In this document: positions 33,376 to 41,281 of the stretch, piece after piece | How positions within the stretch are numbered: the first letter of the stretch is position 1 | Layout: each line of letters opens with the position of its first letter | NCBI GenBank assembly: GCA_958369225.1 | Contig: CATXID010000008.1 | Coordinates: 15,880 to 79,879 of the forward strand | Direction: 5' to 3' | Source: an uncultured Collinsella sp. | Lineage (GTDB): Bacteria; Actinomycetota; Coriobacteriia; Coriobacteriales; Coriobacteriaceae | DNA length: 64,000 nt | Notes under the pieces: model-generated | The model's database searches: none | Told to the model about the DNA's origin: nothing | The model's input: only the letters and a program-made list of their open reading frames with translations | Program-made: the position numbers and the translations under genes

Positions 33376-33786
33376 ATGAAGCAAACGCAGGCAACCCGCC
33401 GTCTGGGCGAGCAGCTTCGCGAGAAGCTCGGTTATATCCTGCTCTTTGAGGTTTCCGATCCGCGTCTCGACCTGGTCACCCTGACCGCGGTCGAGGTCGC
33501 GGTGGACCGTTCGTTCGCGCGCGTGTACGTGTCGTGCGACGCGAGCCGCTACGACGAGGTCATGGAGGCGCTCGCCAGCGCCAAGGGCCGCATCCGTAGC
33601 CTGTTGGCCCGCTCGCTCGATTGGCGCGTCACGCCCGAGCTCGATTTTCGCATCGATCGCTCGACCGATGAGGCCGAGCGCATCACGCGTGCGCTGGAAA
33701 ACGTTCCCGCCACGCTTGCGATCGAAAAGGACGAGGACGGCTATCCCATAGCGGATGCCGCCCAGGAGGCAGCTTTAGATGAGTAA
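33376..33786 (+). CDS. rbfA: Ribosome-binding factor A
   Basis: The 136-residue protein is a single KH-like domain with VSDPRLDLVTLTAVEV and FARVYVSCD near the front and PELDFRIDRSTDEAERI at the end, all typical of RbfA. It helps mature the 16S rRNA 5' end on the 30S subunit. It starts 11 bp after infB, and nrnA overlaps its last 8 bases. Confidence 0.93.
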   Translation: MKQTQATRRLGEQLREKLGYILLFEVSDPRLDLVTLTAVEVAVDRSFARVYVSCDASRYDEVMEALASAKGRIRSLLARSLDWRVTPELDFRIDRSTDEAERITRALENVPATLAIEKDEDGYPIADAAQEAALDE

Positions 33787-34822
33787 TTCCGCCGACCTCG
33801 CATCGTGCGAGTCTGCAGATATTCAGCGACGCATCCTCGAGCTCATCGAGGATGCGTCCTCCATTGCGATTTCGGGACATACGTCTCCCGATGGCGACGC
33901 CCTGGGCTCCGTGCTGGGTCTGGGCCTCTCGCTTATGAAGTTTTTCCCCAACAAGGACATTGCCCTGCTGTTGGCAGACGATGACCCGGTTCCGCGCATC
34001 TACCGCTTTATGGAGGGCGCCGACCGTCTGGTGCCGGCATCTGCGTATACCGGCAATCCGGACCTGTTCATCTCGGTGGACGTGCCGGTCGTCGAGCGTC
34101 TGAACAACTCCGCCGAGGTGCTCCGCCGCTCGTCGCATGTCGTGTGTTTCGATCACCATCCGGCGCGCGAGGAATTTGCCGAGCTGAGCCTGAGGTGCGT
34201 CGGCGCCGCGGCATGCGCCATGATCATCGACCGCTTTTTGGACAATTGCGGCATTGTGGCTCGCGATGGTGTCGCGACCTGCCTGCTGTGCGGCCTGGTG
34301 ACCGATACCGGTCGTTTTCAGTACCAAAACGCCGATGCCACTGCGTTCCATGCCGCCTCGCGCCTGGTCGCGCACGGTGCCGACCCCGCGCGCGTTGCGC
34401 TCGAGGTCTACCAGAGCATGCGCGTAGAGTTCTTGCATCTCAAGTCCATCGTTATGGGCCGCATCAAGACAGTGGCGCACGGTCGCGTGGCGTATAGTTA
34501 TGCGTATCAGAGCGACCTCGAGGCCTGCGGCGTCACTTCGGACGAGTGCGATGGCCTGGTTGATGTGGTGCGTTCGGTGATGGGCGTTGAGGTCTGTCTG
34601 TTCCTAAAGGGCATCGACGGCGATACCAAGGTGCGCGGTAACCTGCGCTCCAAGGGTGACCTCGATGTGTCCGAGATCGCTGCCAACTTTGGCGGTGGCG
34701 GGCATCATGCCGCCGCCGGCTTTTCCAACAACGGAACGATTCGCGAGACGCTCGCCGTGGCACTTCCCATGCTGGCCGAGCTGGTAGGGGAGGATCCCGC
34801 TTCGGTGACCGTCGAGCTCTAA
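33779..34822 (+). CDS. nrnA: DHH-family oligoribonuclease / pAp phosphatase NrnA
   Basis: The 347-residue protein has the DHH phosphoesterase core with TSPDGDALGS and CFDHHP as metal ligands, and a DHHA1 domain ending in GGGGHHAAAG. NrnA degrades short RNA pieces (and c-di-GMP-derived pGpG in some bacteria) and dephosphorylates pAp. The ATG overlaps the rbfA stop by 8 bp, a common nusA-operon order (rbfA-nrnA-truB). Because the pel cluster appears to be run by c-di-GMP, a role in pGpG removal is possible but is inference. Confidence 0.92.
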   Translation: MSNSADLASCESADIQRRILELIEDASSIAISGHTSPDGDALGSVLGLGLSLMKFFPNKDIALLLADDDPVPRIYRFMEGADRLVPASAYTGNPDLFISVDVPVVERLNNSAEVLRRSSHVVCFDHHPAREEFAELSLRCVGAAACAMIIDRFLDNCGIVARDGVATCLLCGLVTDTGRFQYQNADATAFHAASRLVAHGADPARVALEVYQSMRVEFLHLKSIVMGRIKTVAHGRVAYSYAYQSDLEACGVTSDECDGLVDVVRSVMGVEVCLFLKGIDGDTKVRGNLRSKGDLDVSEIAANFGGGGHHAAAGFSNNGTIRETLAVALPMLAELVGEDPASVTVEL

Positions 34823-34837
34823 CATTTTGGATGGTAC

Positions 34838-35770
34838 ATGGCTCGTCGTACGCCTTCTCAATTGAATATGCTGCTCGCCGTCGATAAGCCGGTGGGCTGT
34901 ACGTCCCACGACGTGGTATCGCAGTGCCGACGCGCCCTCCATGAGCGACGCGTCGGCCATGCCGGTACGCTCGACCCCATGGCCTCGGGTGTCATGGTGG
35001 TGGGCGTGGGCCAGGCGACCCGTCTGCTGGGCATGCTAACCCTCGATACCAAAAGTTATGTCGCCGACATTTCGTTTGGCGTCGAGACCAATACCGATGA
35101 CGCGGAGGGCGAGGCCGTCCGCACGGTGCCCGTTGCCCCCGAGCTGCACGATCTCGCTTACGCCCGTGAGCAGCTCGCCGCTATGCTTGGCCCGCAGATG
35201 CAGGTGCCGCCGGCGTTTTCGGCCATCTCGGTCAATGGCGTTCGCGCCTATAAGAGTGCTCGCGAGGGCAATGCGGTAGACTTGCCCCCGCGCCCCGTCG
35301 AGGTCTATGCCGCCGACCTGATCGCCGTGAGCGGCGAGGGCGAAACGTGCGTCTGGACCGTGGCGTTTTCGGTAAGCAAGGGCACCTACATTCGCGCGCT
35401 CGCTCGCGATCTTGGTCGCGCCTGCGATAGTGCTGCGCATATTTCCGCGCTGCGCCGTACGGCCTCCGGCGTTGTTTCCATTGGCGCCTGTCATGCGGTA
35501 GAGGAGCTCTCTGCCGAGTCCGCTGCCGGTTTCGCTCTGGATCCCATCGCCGCCCTTGGTGCCGCGCGTGTCGATTTGCCGGGAAATCTTGCAGACGACC
35601 TGCTTTGTGGTCGCCGCATTCCCATTGAACGTGCGCTTGCGGACTTCGATGCGTCGAAGGCGCCGTTCGCGCTCGTGCTCGATGGTGGATTGAAGGCGCT
35701 TGCTCGAATCGAGGGCGGCCGCTTTGTGATGGAGCATGTCTTTCCGCAGGCGATCGGCGGTGTTCGATGA
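34838..35770 (+). CDS. truB: tRNA pseudouridine-55 synthase
   Basis: The 310-residue enzyme has LLAVDKPVGCTSHDVV and GHAGTLDPMASG with catalytic D46, and KGTYIRALARDLG in the fold core. It makes pseudouridine at position 55 of the T loop in nearly all tRNAs. The stop overlaps the ribF start as ATGA. Confidence 0.94.
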   Translation: MARRTPSQLNMLLAVDKPVGCTSHDVVSQCRRALHERRVGHAGTLDPMASGVMVVGVGQATRLLGMLTLDTKSYVADISFGVETNTDDAEGEAVRTVPVAPELHDLAYAREQLAAMLGPQMQVPPAFSAISVNGVRAYKSAREGNAVDLPPRPVEVYAADLIAVSGEGETCVWTVAFSVSKGTYIRALARDLGRACDSAAHISALRRTASGVVSIGACHAVEELSAESAAGFALDPIAALGAARVDLPGNLADDLLCGRRIPIERALADFDASKAPFALVLDGGLKALARIEGGRFVMEHVFPQAIGGVR

Positions 35771-36774
35771 TGCTGGCGCCCCACGAGCTCGCGCGTATCT
35801 TTTTCGCGGGTGAGTTGGACGAGGCCCGTATCGTTTTTGCCGATGCATTTGATGGGTGCGAGTTCTTGGGTGCCGCGTCGATCGCCATTGGCGTGTTTGA
35901 TGGTGTACATCGTGGGCACCGAGAGCTGATTGACGCGGTTGTTCGCGATGCACGTTCCCACGGCAGCAAAGCGGTCGTGGTCACCTTCGATCCTGATCCG
36001 GACGTCGTGGTGAGTCCGTCGCCCGCTCAAAAATTGATGACGACGGCCGACCGCCTGCATGCCCTGGCTCAAACCGGGGTCGATGCGGTGGTGGCCGTTC
36101 CCTTTACGCCCGCCGTGGCGGCACTCGATCATGTCGGGTTTCTGGCGCTGTTGTCGCGCGTTATCGACATTCGCTCCATTCGTGTAGGCAGCGACTTTAG
36201 GCTCGGCCGCGGCGGGGCTTCGGGCGTTGCCGAGATGCGCGCCTGGGGCACTGAGCGTGGGGTTGATGTTTACGGTCACGACCTTCTCTGCGTTAACGGG
36301 CAGACCGTCTGCGCCACGCGCGTCCGCCATGAGCTGGGTCAGGGTCATGTGGAGCTGGCTGCCGAGCTTCTCGGCCGTCCCTATATGCTGCGCGGCGTTG
36401 TGGCGGCTGGCCGTCACGAGGGCTCCGACATGGGCTTTCCCACGGCAAACATCCAGGTGCCCGACGGCATCCAAGTGCCTGCCGATGGCGTCTATGAGGG
36501 TCTGGTGCTGGTCGACGATACCGTATGGCCTGCTGCCGTTAACGTCGGCCTGCCGCCGACCTATGCCGATGATGCCGCCTCGGCGCATCTCGAGGCCAAC
36601 TTGATCGGCTATGCGGGCGACCTGTATGGCGCTTCCGTGTCGCTGGCGTTTACGCGCTGGCTGCGTCCGTCTCGCGTGTTCGATTCCCTGGACGAGTTGA
36701 TCGCGACCGTCGAGGGTAATATCGACGATATCCGTCATAACTTGGGTGAGCAGGGGGTGAGTATCCGTGATTAG
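35767..36774 (+). CDS. ribF: Bifunctional riboflavin kinase / FAD synthetase
   Basis: The 335-residue protein has an N-terminal nucleotidyltransferase domain (GVFDGVHRGHRELI, RVGSDFRLGRGG) and a C-terminal riboflavin kinase domain (GSDMGFPTANI). It converts riboflavin to FMN and then FAD. The N-terminus before GVFDGVH is about 20 residues longer than usual; ATG 35767 or 35770 both fit. It overlaps truB at the front and dnaG by 8 bp at the end. Confidence 0.93.
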   Translation: MMLAPHELARIFFAGELDEARIVFADAFDGCEFLGAASIAIGVFDGVHRGHRELIDAVVRDARSHGSKAVVVTFDPDPDVVVSPSPAQKLMTTADRLHALAQTGVDAVVAVPFTPAVAALDHVGFLALLSRVIDIRSIRVGSDFRLGRGGASGVAEMRAWGTERGVDVYGHDLLCVNGQTVCATRVRHELGQGHVELAAELLGRPYMLRGVVAAGRHEGSDMGFPTANIQVPDGIQVPADGVYEGLVLVDDTVWPAAVNVGLPPTYADDAASAHLEANLIGYAGDLYGASVSLAFTRWLRPSRVFDSLDELIATVEGNIDDIRHNLGEQGVSIRD

Positions 36775-38881
36775 CGATGAGGAAAAAGATCAGGTACGCG
36801 CAGCGTCGGACCTGGTTGCCATCGTGCAGGAAACGGTTGAGCTCAAGCCCCGCGGCCATGAGTTTTGGGGCTGCTGCCCGTTCCATGGCGAAAAGACCCC
36901 GTCGTTTCACATTATCCCTGCTACGCAGGTGTGGCACTGCTTTGGCTGCGGCGAGGGCGGCGACGTCTTTACCTATATCATGAAGCGCGAGAACCTGAGT
37001 TTTCCCGAGTCGATCCGCTATTTGGCTGATCGTGCGGGCATTGAACTGCACGATACCGGTGCGCAGCGCGATCGCGGCACCAAGCGTGCTCGCATCTATG
37101 ACCTGTGCGCCGAGACGGCTCAGTTCTACCACACCATGCTTATGCGCGGTAAGGACAGCCGTCCGCGCGAGTACTTTGCCAGCCGCGGTATGGGTGGCGA
37201 TGTCTGCCGACGCTACTGCCTGGGTTTTGCGCCTGGTCGCAACGCGCTGGTTTCGCACCTGTCTCAGGCGGGCTTTACCCCGCAGGAGATGATCGACGCC
37301 AACGTGGCCGTAAGCCGTGGGCGCGGACAGCTCGCAGACCGCTTTTACGACCGTGTGATGTTTCCCATCTTTGATGAACAGGGTCACAATATCGCCTTTG
37401 GCGGGCGCATCATGGGCGATGGTCAGCCCAAGTACCTCAACACCGCCGAGACGAGCGTGTTTCATAAAAAGCGAAACCTCTATGGCTTTAACTGGGCCAA
37501 GGAGTTTATCGTTGCTCAGGATACTGCCATCGTGGTGGAGGGCTATACCGATTGCATCGCCTGCTGGGAGGCGGGGATCAAAAATGTCGTCGCCACGCTG
37601 GGCACGGCGCTGACGGAACATCACGTTAAGACGCTCGCCCGTTTTGCCAAGCGCATTGTATATATGTTCGATGGCGACGCCGCCGGTCAAAAGGCCGCTC
37701 GCCGCGCGATTCAGTTTATCGAGCAGGATTCGATGGACCTGCGCTGTGTGGTGCTGCCCGACGGCAACGACCCCATGGAGTTCATCACGGCGCATGGCGG
37801 CCAGGAGCTTCAGGCGCGCATTGACGCGGCCGAGCCCCTCATGGACTTTGTGTACCGCTCGCTGCAGGAGTCGAGCGACATTACCACACCGGGCGGTCGC
37901 GCCAAGGCGCTCGAGGACGCGCTGACGCTCATCTATCCGCTACGTGACAGCTATATGATCGACACGTACTTTATCCAGATTGCCGACCTGTTGGGTTTGG
38001 ACCTGGAGACCGTGCGCGCGAGTTCGGGCCGCGTGTTTCGCGATGTCGCCAAGCGTGAGGATGCTGAGCGCCGGCGTGAGCAGAACTACGAGCGTCAACG
38101 CGCGCAAGCTATGCGCGCGGGCAGCGCGGTCGGTCGGGCGTCTGGTCCGCAGGGGACGTCTCGCGGTGCCTGGGCCGCGGGTGCGACGCCGCCGGTGTCC
38201 GCACCGGTCGAGGAGGACCCGTACGACTACGTTCCGCTTGATGCCTATGGGGCCGCGCCGGTTGAGGTCGACGAGGATCTGCCGCCAATCGATGTGCCGG
38301 CGGGGATGGAAAGCGCTGCGCCCGTTGCCGATAGTTCAAGCGCGGCGGCAGCTCCGTCGATGCCGATTGTTTTGACCGATCTGGAGCGGAAATCCCTGGC
38401 GGGGGAGCGCGAGCTGCTGACGATGCTCACGAGCTACCCCGATCTGTTCCGCACGTATGCCGATCGCATTTGTTCTATCGAGTGGGTCGACCCGCGTCAC
38501 GAGTCCATTGCGTGGGCCGTGCTGGCAACGCCGCCGGGAACCGATCCTGCGGCATGCATGGATGCGGCGCGGGCGGTGTGTCCCGAGGCGGCGTCGCTTG
38601 TCAGCGCCGGGCGCATCTCGGCGACGAGCAAGCACCCGACCGAGACGAACATCGTCTTTATGCTCGATACGCTCGAGCTCTACACCATCAAACGTCGCAT
38701 GCGAGCCGCGCAGGCCAAGTTGCGTCAGGACCGTTCACTCGACGATGAGGCTCGTCGCGTGCTGACGATGCAGGCGGTGCAAGATTCACAGCGCCAGCGC
38801 GAGCTCCAAAAGTCGATCGGTGGCGTGGCCGACCCGTTCCGTTTGATCGGTTTGGAGACCGCAGGTGCCGATCAGGCCTAG
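36767..38881 (+). CDS. dnaG: DNA primase
   Basis: The 704-residue protein has a CHC2 zinc-binding domain (C37-x2-H40, C58-x2-C61), the primase core, and a Toprim domain (VVEGYTDCIA, MFDGDAAGQKAA). A long Ala/Pro-rich linker (about 420-535) separates it from the C-terminal helicase-binding region. It lays RNA primers at the replication fork. The GTG start follows AGGGGGTGAG and overlaps ribF by 8 bp. Placement beside sigA is the classic macromolecular-synthesis arrangement, here without rpsU. Confidence 0.94.
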   Translation: MISDEEKDQVRAASDLVAIVQETVELKPRGHEFWGCCPFHGEKTPSFHIIPATQVWHCFGCGEGGDVFTYIMKRENLSFPESIRYLADRAGIELHDTGAQRDRGTKRARIYDLCAETAQFYHTMLMRGKDSRPREYFASRGMGGDVCRRYCLGFAPGRNALVSHLSQAGFTPQEMIDANVAVSRGRGQLADRFYDRVMFPIFDEQGHNIAFGGRIMGDGQPKYLNTAETSVFHKKRNLYGFNWAKEFIVAQDTAIVVEGYTDCIACWEAGIKNVVATLGTALTEHHVKTLARFAKRIVYMFDGDAAGQKAARRAIQFIEQDSMDLRCVVLPDGNDPMEFITAHGGQELQARIDAAEPLMDFVYRSLQESSDITTPGGRAKALEDALTLIYPLRDSYMIDTYFIQIADLLGLDLETVRASSGRVFRDVAKREDAERRREQNYERQRAQAMRAGSAVGRASGPQGTSRGAWAAGATPPVSAPVEEDPYDYVPLDAYGAAPVEVDEDLPPIDVPAGMESAAPVADSSSAAAAPSMPIVLTDLERKSLAGERELLTMLTSYPDLFRTYADRICSIEWVDPRHESIAWAVLATPPGTDPAACMDAARAVCPEAASLVSAGRISATSKHPTETNIVFMLDTLELYTIKRRMRAAQAKLRQDRSLDDEARRVLTMQAVQDSQRQRELQKSIGGVADPFRLIGLETAGADQA

Positions 38882-38991
38882 ATGTTGTGGTCAACCAGCG
38901 TATTCTCGCCTATATCCTGTCTTTATTTTGGGTATAGAGGTCTACGTGTGTGCTAAAGTATTGAGTCCTGTGGACTACGAAGGGAGAATCT

Positions 38992-40332
38992 GTGCCAAAA
39001 AAGACTGAGAGCACGGGTACTGGGCTGGAATCCTACGTTGCAAAGCTCATGGGCAATGGCTCAAACAGGACTTCGGTAACCGAGGACGAGATTCAGGTCG
39101 CCCTGAAGGATATCGATGTTACTGATGAGCAGCTCAACGCGGTGTATTCCGCGCTGCGCAACAGCGGCATCCAGATTATCTCCGCGAGCGGAAACGACGA
39201 CGCCCCGATGGACGTCGACGATGACGATAACGATACCGACGATTTCGACGATGACGAGCACGATTCCGGCTCGCTTGACGATCACGAGCTTAAGATGGCC
39301 CGCCAGGCCGATGCCGAGATGGGCTCTTCCAAGAGCAAGAAGAAGCGCACCGTGCGCACGTCCCGTTCGCGTTCGCGCGTGCGCGGCATCGATGCCTCCA
39401 CGGTGATGCTGACCGGCGATCCGGTTCGTATGTACCTCAAGGAGATCGGTAAGGTCGACCTGCTGACCGCATCTGAAGAGGTCGATCTGGCCATGAAGAT
39501 CGAGGCCGGTCTCGAGGCTACCGAGAAGCTCGAGGCTGCCGATGCAGGCGAGATTGAACTCACACGCTCCGAGATGCGTCGACTTACGCGTATTGAGAAT
39601 GTTGGTCTTGAGGCCAAGCAGGCGCTCATCAGCGCAAACCTGCGTCTGGTCGTCTCCATCGCCAAGCGCTATGTCGGCCGTGGCATGCTGTTCCTGGATC
39701 TGATTCAGGAGGGCAACCTCGGTCTAATCCGCGCCGTCGAGAAGTTCGACTACCAGAAGGGCTTTAAGTTCTCCACGTACGCCACGTGGTGGATCCGTCA
39801 GGCCATTACGCGCGCTATTGCCGACCAGGCCCGCACCATCCGTATTCCCGTGCACATGGTCGAGACCATCAACAAGCTCGTCCGCGTGCAACGCCAGCTC
39901 CTCCAGGATCTGGGTCGCGACCCGACCCCTGAGGAGATCGGTGCTGAGATGGACATGAGCGCCGACCGCGTCCGCGAGATCCAGAAGATTTCGCAGGAGC
40001 CCGTGTCGCTCGAGACCCCGATCGGTGAGGAAGAGGATTCCCAGCTGGGCGACTTCATCGAGGACTCCCAGGCTATCGTTCCGCCCGATGCCGCCAGCTT
40101 CTCCATGCTGCAGGAGCAGCTCACCCAGGTGCTCGATTCGCTTGCCGATCGTGAGCGCAAGGTTATCGAGCTGCGCTTTGGTCTCGTTGACGGACATCCC
40201 CGCACGCTCGAGGAAGTCGGTCGCGAGTTTGGCGTCACACGCGAGCGTATCCGCCAGATCGAGTCCAAGACCCTGGCCAAGCTCCGTCACCCGAGCCGCT
40301 CGAGCAAGCTGAAGGACTACATCGAAAGCTAG
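38992..40332 (+). CDS. sigA: Primary sigma factor SigA/RpoD
   Basis: The 446-residue protein has region 1.2 (GDPVRMYLKEIGKVDLL), regions 2.1-2.4 (ANLRLVVSIAKRYVGRGM, GFKFSTYATWWIRQAI), region 3 and region 4.2 (TLEEVGREFGVTRERIRQIE), so it is the housekeeping sigma. Region 1.1 is present but is joined through a very acidic stretch (about 69-97) and then a basic Lys/Arg/Ser stretch (about 112-131). GTG 38992 follows GAAGGGAG. The 110-bp gap after dnaG may hold its own promoter; TTGGGT (38928) with TGCTAA (38951) is a weak candidate. Confidence 0.95.
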   Translation: MPKKTESTGTGLESYVAKLMGNGSNRTSVTEDEIQVALKDIDVTDEQLNAVYSALRNSGIQIISASGNDDAPMDVDDDDNDTDDFDDDEHDSGSLDDHELKMARQADAEMGSSKSKKKRTVRTSRSRSRVRGIDASTVMLTGDPVRMYLKEIGKVDLLTASEEVDLAMKIEAGLEATEKLEAADAGEIELTRSEMRRLTRIENVGLEAKQALISANLRLVVSIAKRYVGRGMLFLDLIQEGNLGLIRAVEKFDYQKGFKFSTYATWWIRQAITRAIADQARTIRIPVHMVETINKLVRVQRQLLQDLGRDPTPEEIGAEMDMSADRVREIQKISQEPVSLETPIGEEEDSQLGDFIEDSQAIVPPDAASFSMLQEQLTQVLDSLADRERKVIELRFGLVDGHPRTLEEVGREFGVTRERIRQIESKTLAKLRHPSRSSKLKDYIES

Positions 40333-40343
40333 TCAAGCAAGAG

Positions 40344-40378
40344 GCGCCCTCAAGCACATCCGCTTGAGGGCGCTTTAT
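40344..40378 (+). terminator. Terminator after sigA
   Basis: GCGCCCTCAAGC (40344-40355) pairs perfectly with 40362-40373, followed by TTTATGT. Confidence 0.85.
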
Positions 40379-40380
40379 GT

Positions 40381-40434
40381 AGTCATTGGGGACGTTCTTG
40401 AATGGCTAGTCGTTTAAGAACGTCCCCAATGACT
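40381..40434. repeat. REP-like palindrome, GGGGACGTTC family
   Basis: Arms of 19 nt (40381-40399 and 40416-40434) pair perfectly around a 16-nt loop containing AATGGCTAGT. The arm word ATTGGGGACGT and the loop word AATGGCTAGT both recur in the palindrome at 60687-60716, so the two are related copies of one repeat family. Confidence 0.8.
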
Positions 40435-40461
40435 GGGTCGGAAAATTTCTTAAAAAAGTTC

Positions 40462-40489
40462 TTGCCCTTCGCCCAATCGTCCGTATAAT
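40462..40489 (+). promoter_or_regulatory. Promoter of the tRNA-Asn pair
   Basis: TTGCCC (40462-40467), 16-bp spacer and a consensus TATAAT (40484-40489) lie about 30 bp before the first tRNA-Asn. Confidence 0.75.
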
Positions 40490-40519
40490 AAACTTCGTTG
40501 CTTGAGAGCACGCACCTAT

Positions 40520-40594
40520 TCCTCGGTAGCTCAATGGTAGAGCACGCGGCTGTTAACCGCGCTGTTGTAGGTTCGAGTCCTACCCGGGGAGCCA
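40520..40594 (+). tRNA. tRNA-Asn (anticodon GTT), copy 1
   Basis: Acceptor TCCTCGG/CCGGGGA (one T-G pair), D arm AGCTC-GAGC, anticodon arm CGCGG-CTGTTAA-CCGCG with anticodon GTT, T loop TTCGAGT and an encoded CCA. Confidence 0.96.
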
Positions 40595-40603
40595 GAATTT
40601 CTC

Positions 40604-40624
40604 AGCCCATTTCGCTGGGCTTTT
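40604..40624 (+). terminator. Small hairpin between the tRNA-Asn genes
   Basis: AGCCCA (40604-40609) pairs with TGGGCT (40616-40621), followed by TTT. It may end part of the transcripts or be a processing site. Confidence 0.6.
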
Positions 40625-40628
40625 AAAT

Positions 40629-40703
40629 TCCTCGGTAGCTCAATGGTAGAGCACGCGGCTGTTAACCGCGCTGTTGTAGGTTCGAGTCCTACCCGGGGAG
40701 CCA
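40629..40703 (+). tRNA. tRNA-Asn (anticodon GTT), copy 2
   Basis: Identical in sequence to copy 1, 109 bp downstream, with encoded CCA; a recent tandem duplication or one kept by gene conversion. Confidence 0.96.
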
Positions 40704-40710
40704 GGTTTTA

Positions 40711-40739
40711 AAACCCGTCGCTTATGCGGCGGGTTTTTT
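40711..40739 (+). terminator. Terminator after the tRNA-Asn pair
   Basis: AAACCCGTCGC (40711-40721) pairs with 40726-40736 (one G-T pair), loop TTAT, followed by TTT. The following 40740-40897 holds no gene that I can support. Confidence 0.88.
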
Positions 40740-40897
40740 CATGCCGCGATCGCCGGCGGCGAACGTTGCCGTATCAACATTTCGTGTCGAGGATGTAATC
40801 GCGAACCCCGTGGCCTTAACATGGCGCGGTCGTTGTAAAATGTTGGAATGATTGCTCCCACGACATGGTGCAGCGAGCACCAGAAAAGGAGATTCTT

Positions 40898-41254
40898 GTG
40901 TCTGAGACCATTAACGGCAGCCTGAGCGTCTCGAACGACGTTATTGCCGATATTGCCGGTTATGCCGCGATGACGTGCTACGGCGTCGTCGGTATGGCCG
41001 AACAGCTGCAGGGCGCCGAGAGCGTGCGCCTGCTTGCCGGCCAGCGCCTCCGCAAGGGCGTGCTTGTTTCCGCCGACGAGAACGGCCTTACGGTCGACCT
41101 TCACGTCGTGCTCGAGAACGGCGTCAACATGAAGTCCGTCTGCCACAATCTTTCGAGCTCCGTCGCCTTCACCCTGCAGGAGATCGCCCAAATCGATCCC
41201 GCCAGCCTCAAGATCGGCATTCACATCGACGCGCTCAAGAGCCGTCTGAACTAG
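40898..41254 (+). CDS. Asp23/Gls24 family protein (YloU-like)
   Basis: The 118-residue protein is one Asp23 domain (LSVSNDVIADIAGYAAMTCYGVVGMA, then VDLHVVLENGVNMKSVC). Such proteins are small, abundant, and tied to the envelope stress or fatty-acid status; the pairing with a FakA-type kinase is conserved from Bacillus yloU-yloV. GTG 40898 follows AAGGAG (40886-40891) with 6-nt spacing; an in-frame ATG at 40865 lacks a site. fakA follows after 27 bp. Confidence 0.88.
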   Translation: MSETINGSLSVSNDVIADIAGYAAMTCYGVVGMAEQLQGAESVRLLAGQRLRKGVLVSADENGLTVDLHVVLENGVNMKSVCHNLSSSVAFTLQEIAQIDPASLKIGIHIDALKSRLN

Positions 41255-41281
41255 CATCCGAATACGGAGATTTCATCACTT

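Noticed and set aside
40520..40703. CRISPR-like repeat pair
   Set aside because: The two 75-nt identical units are complete tRNA-Asn genes, each with an encoded CCA.
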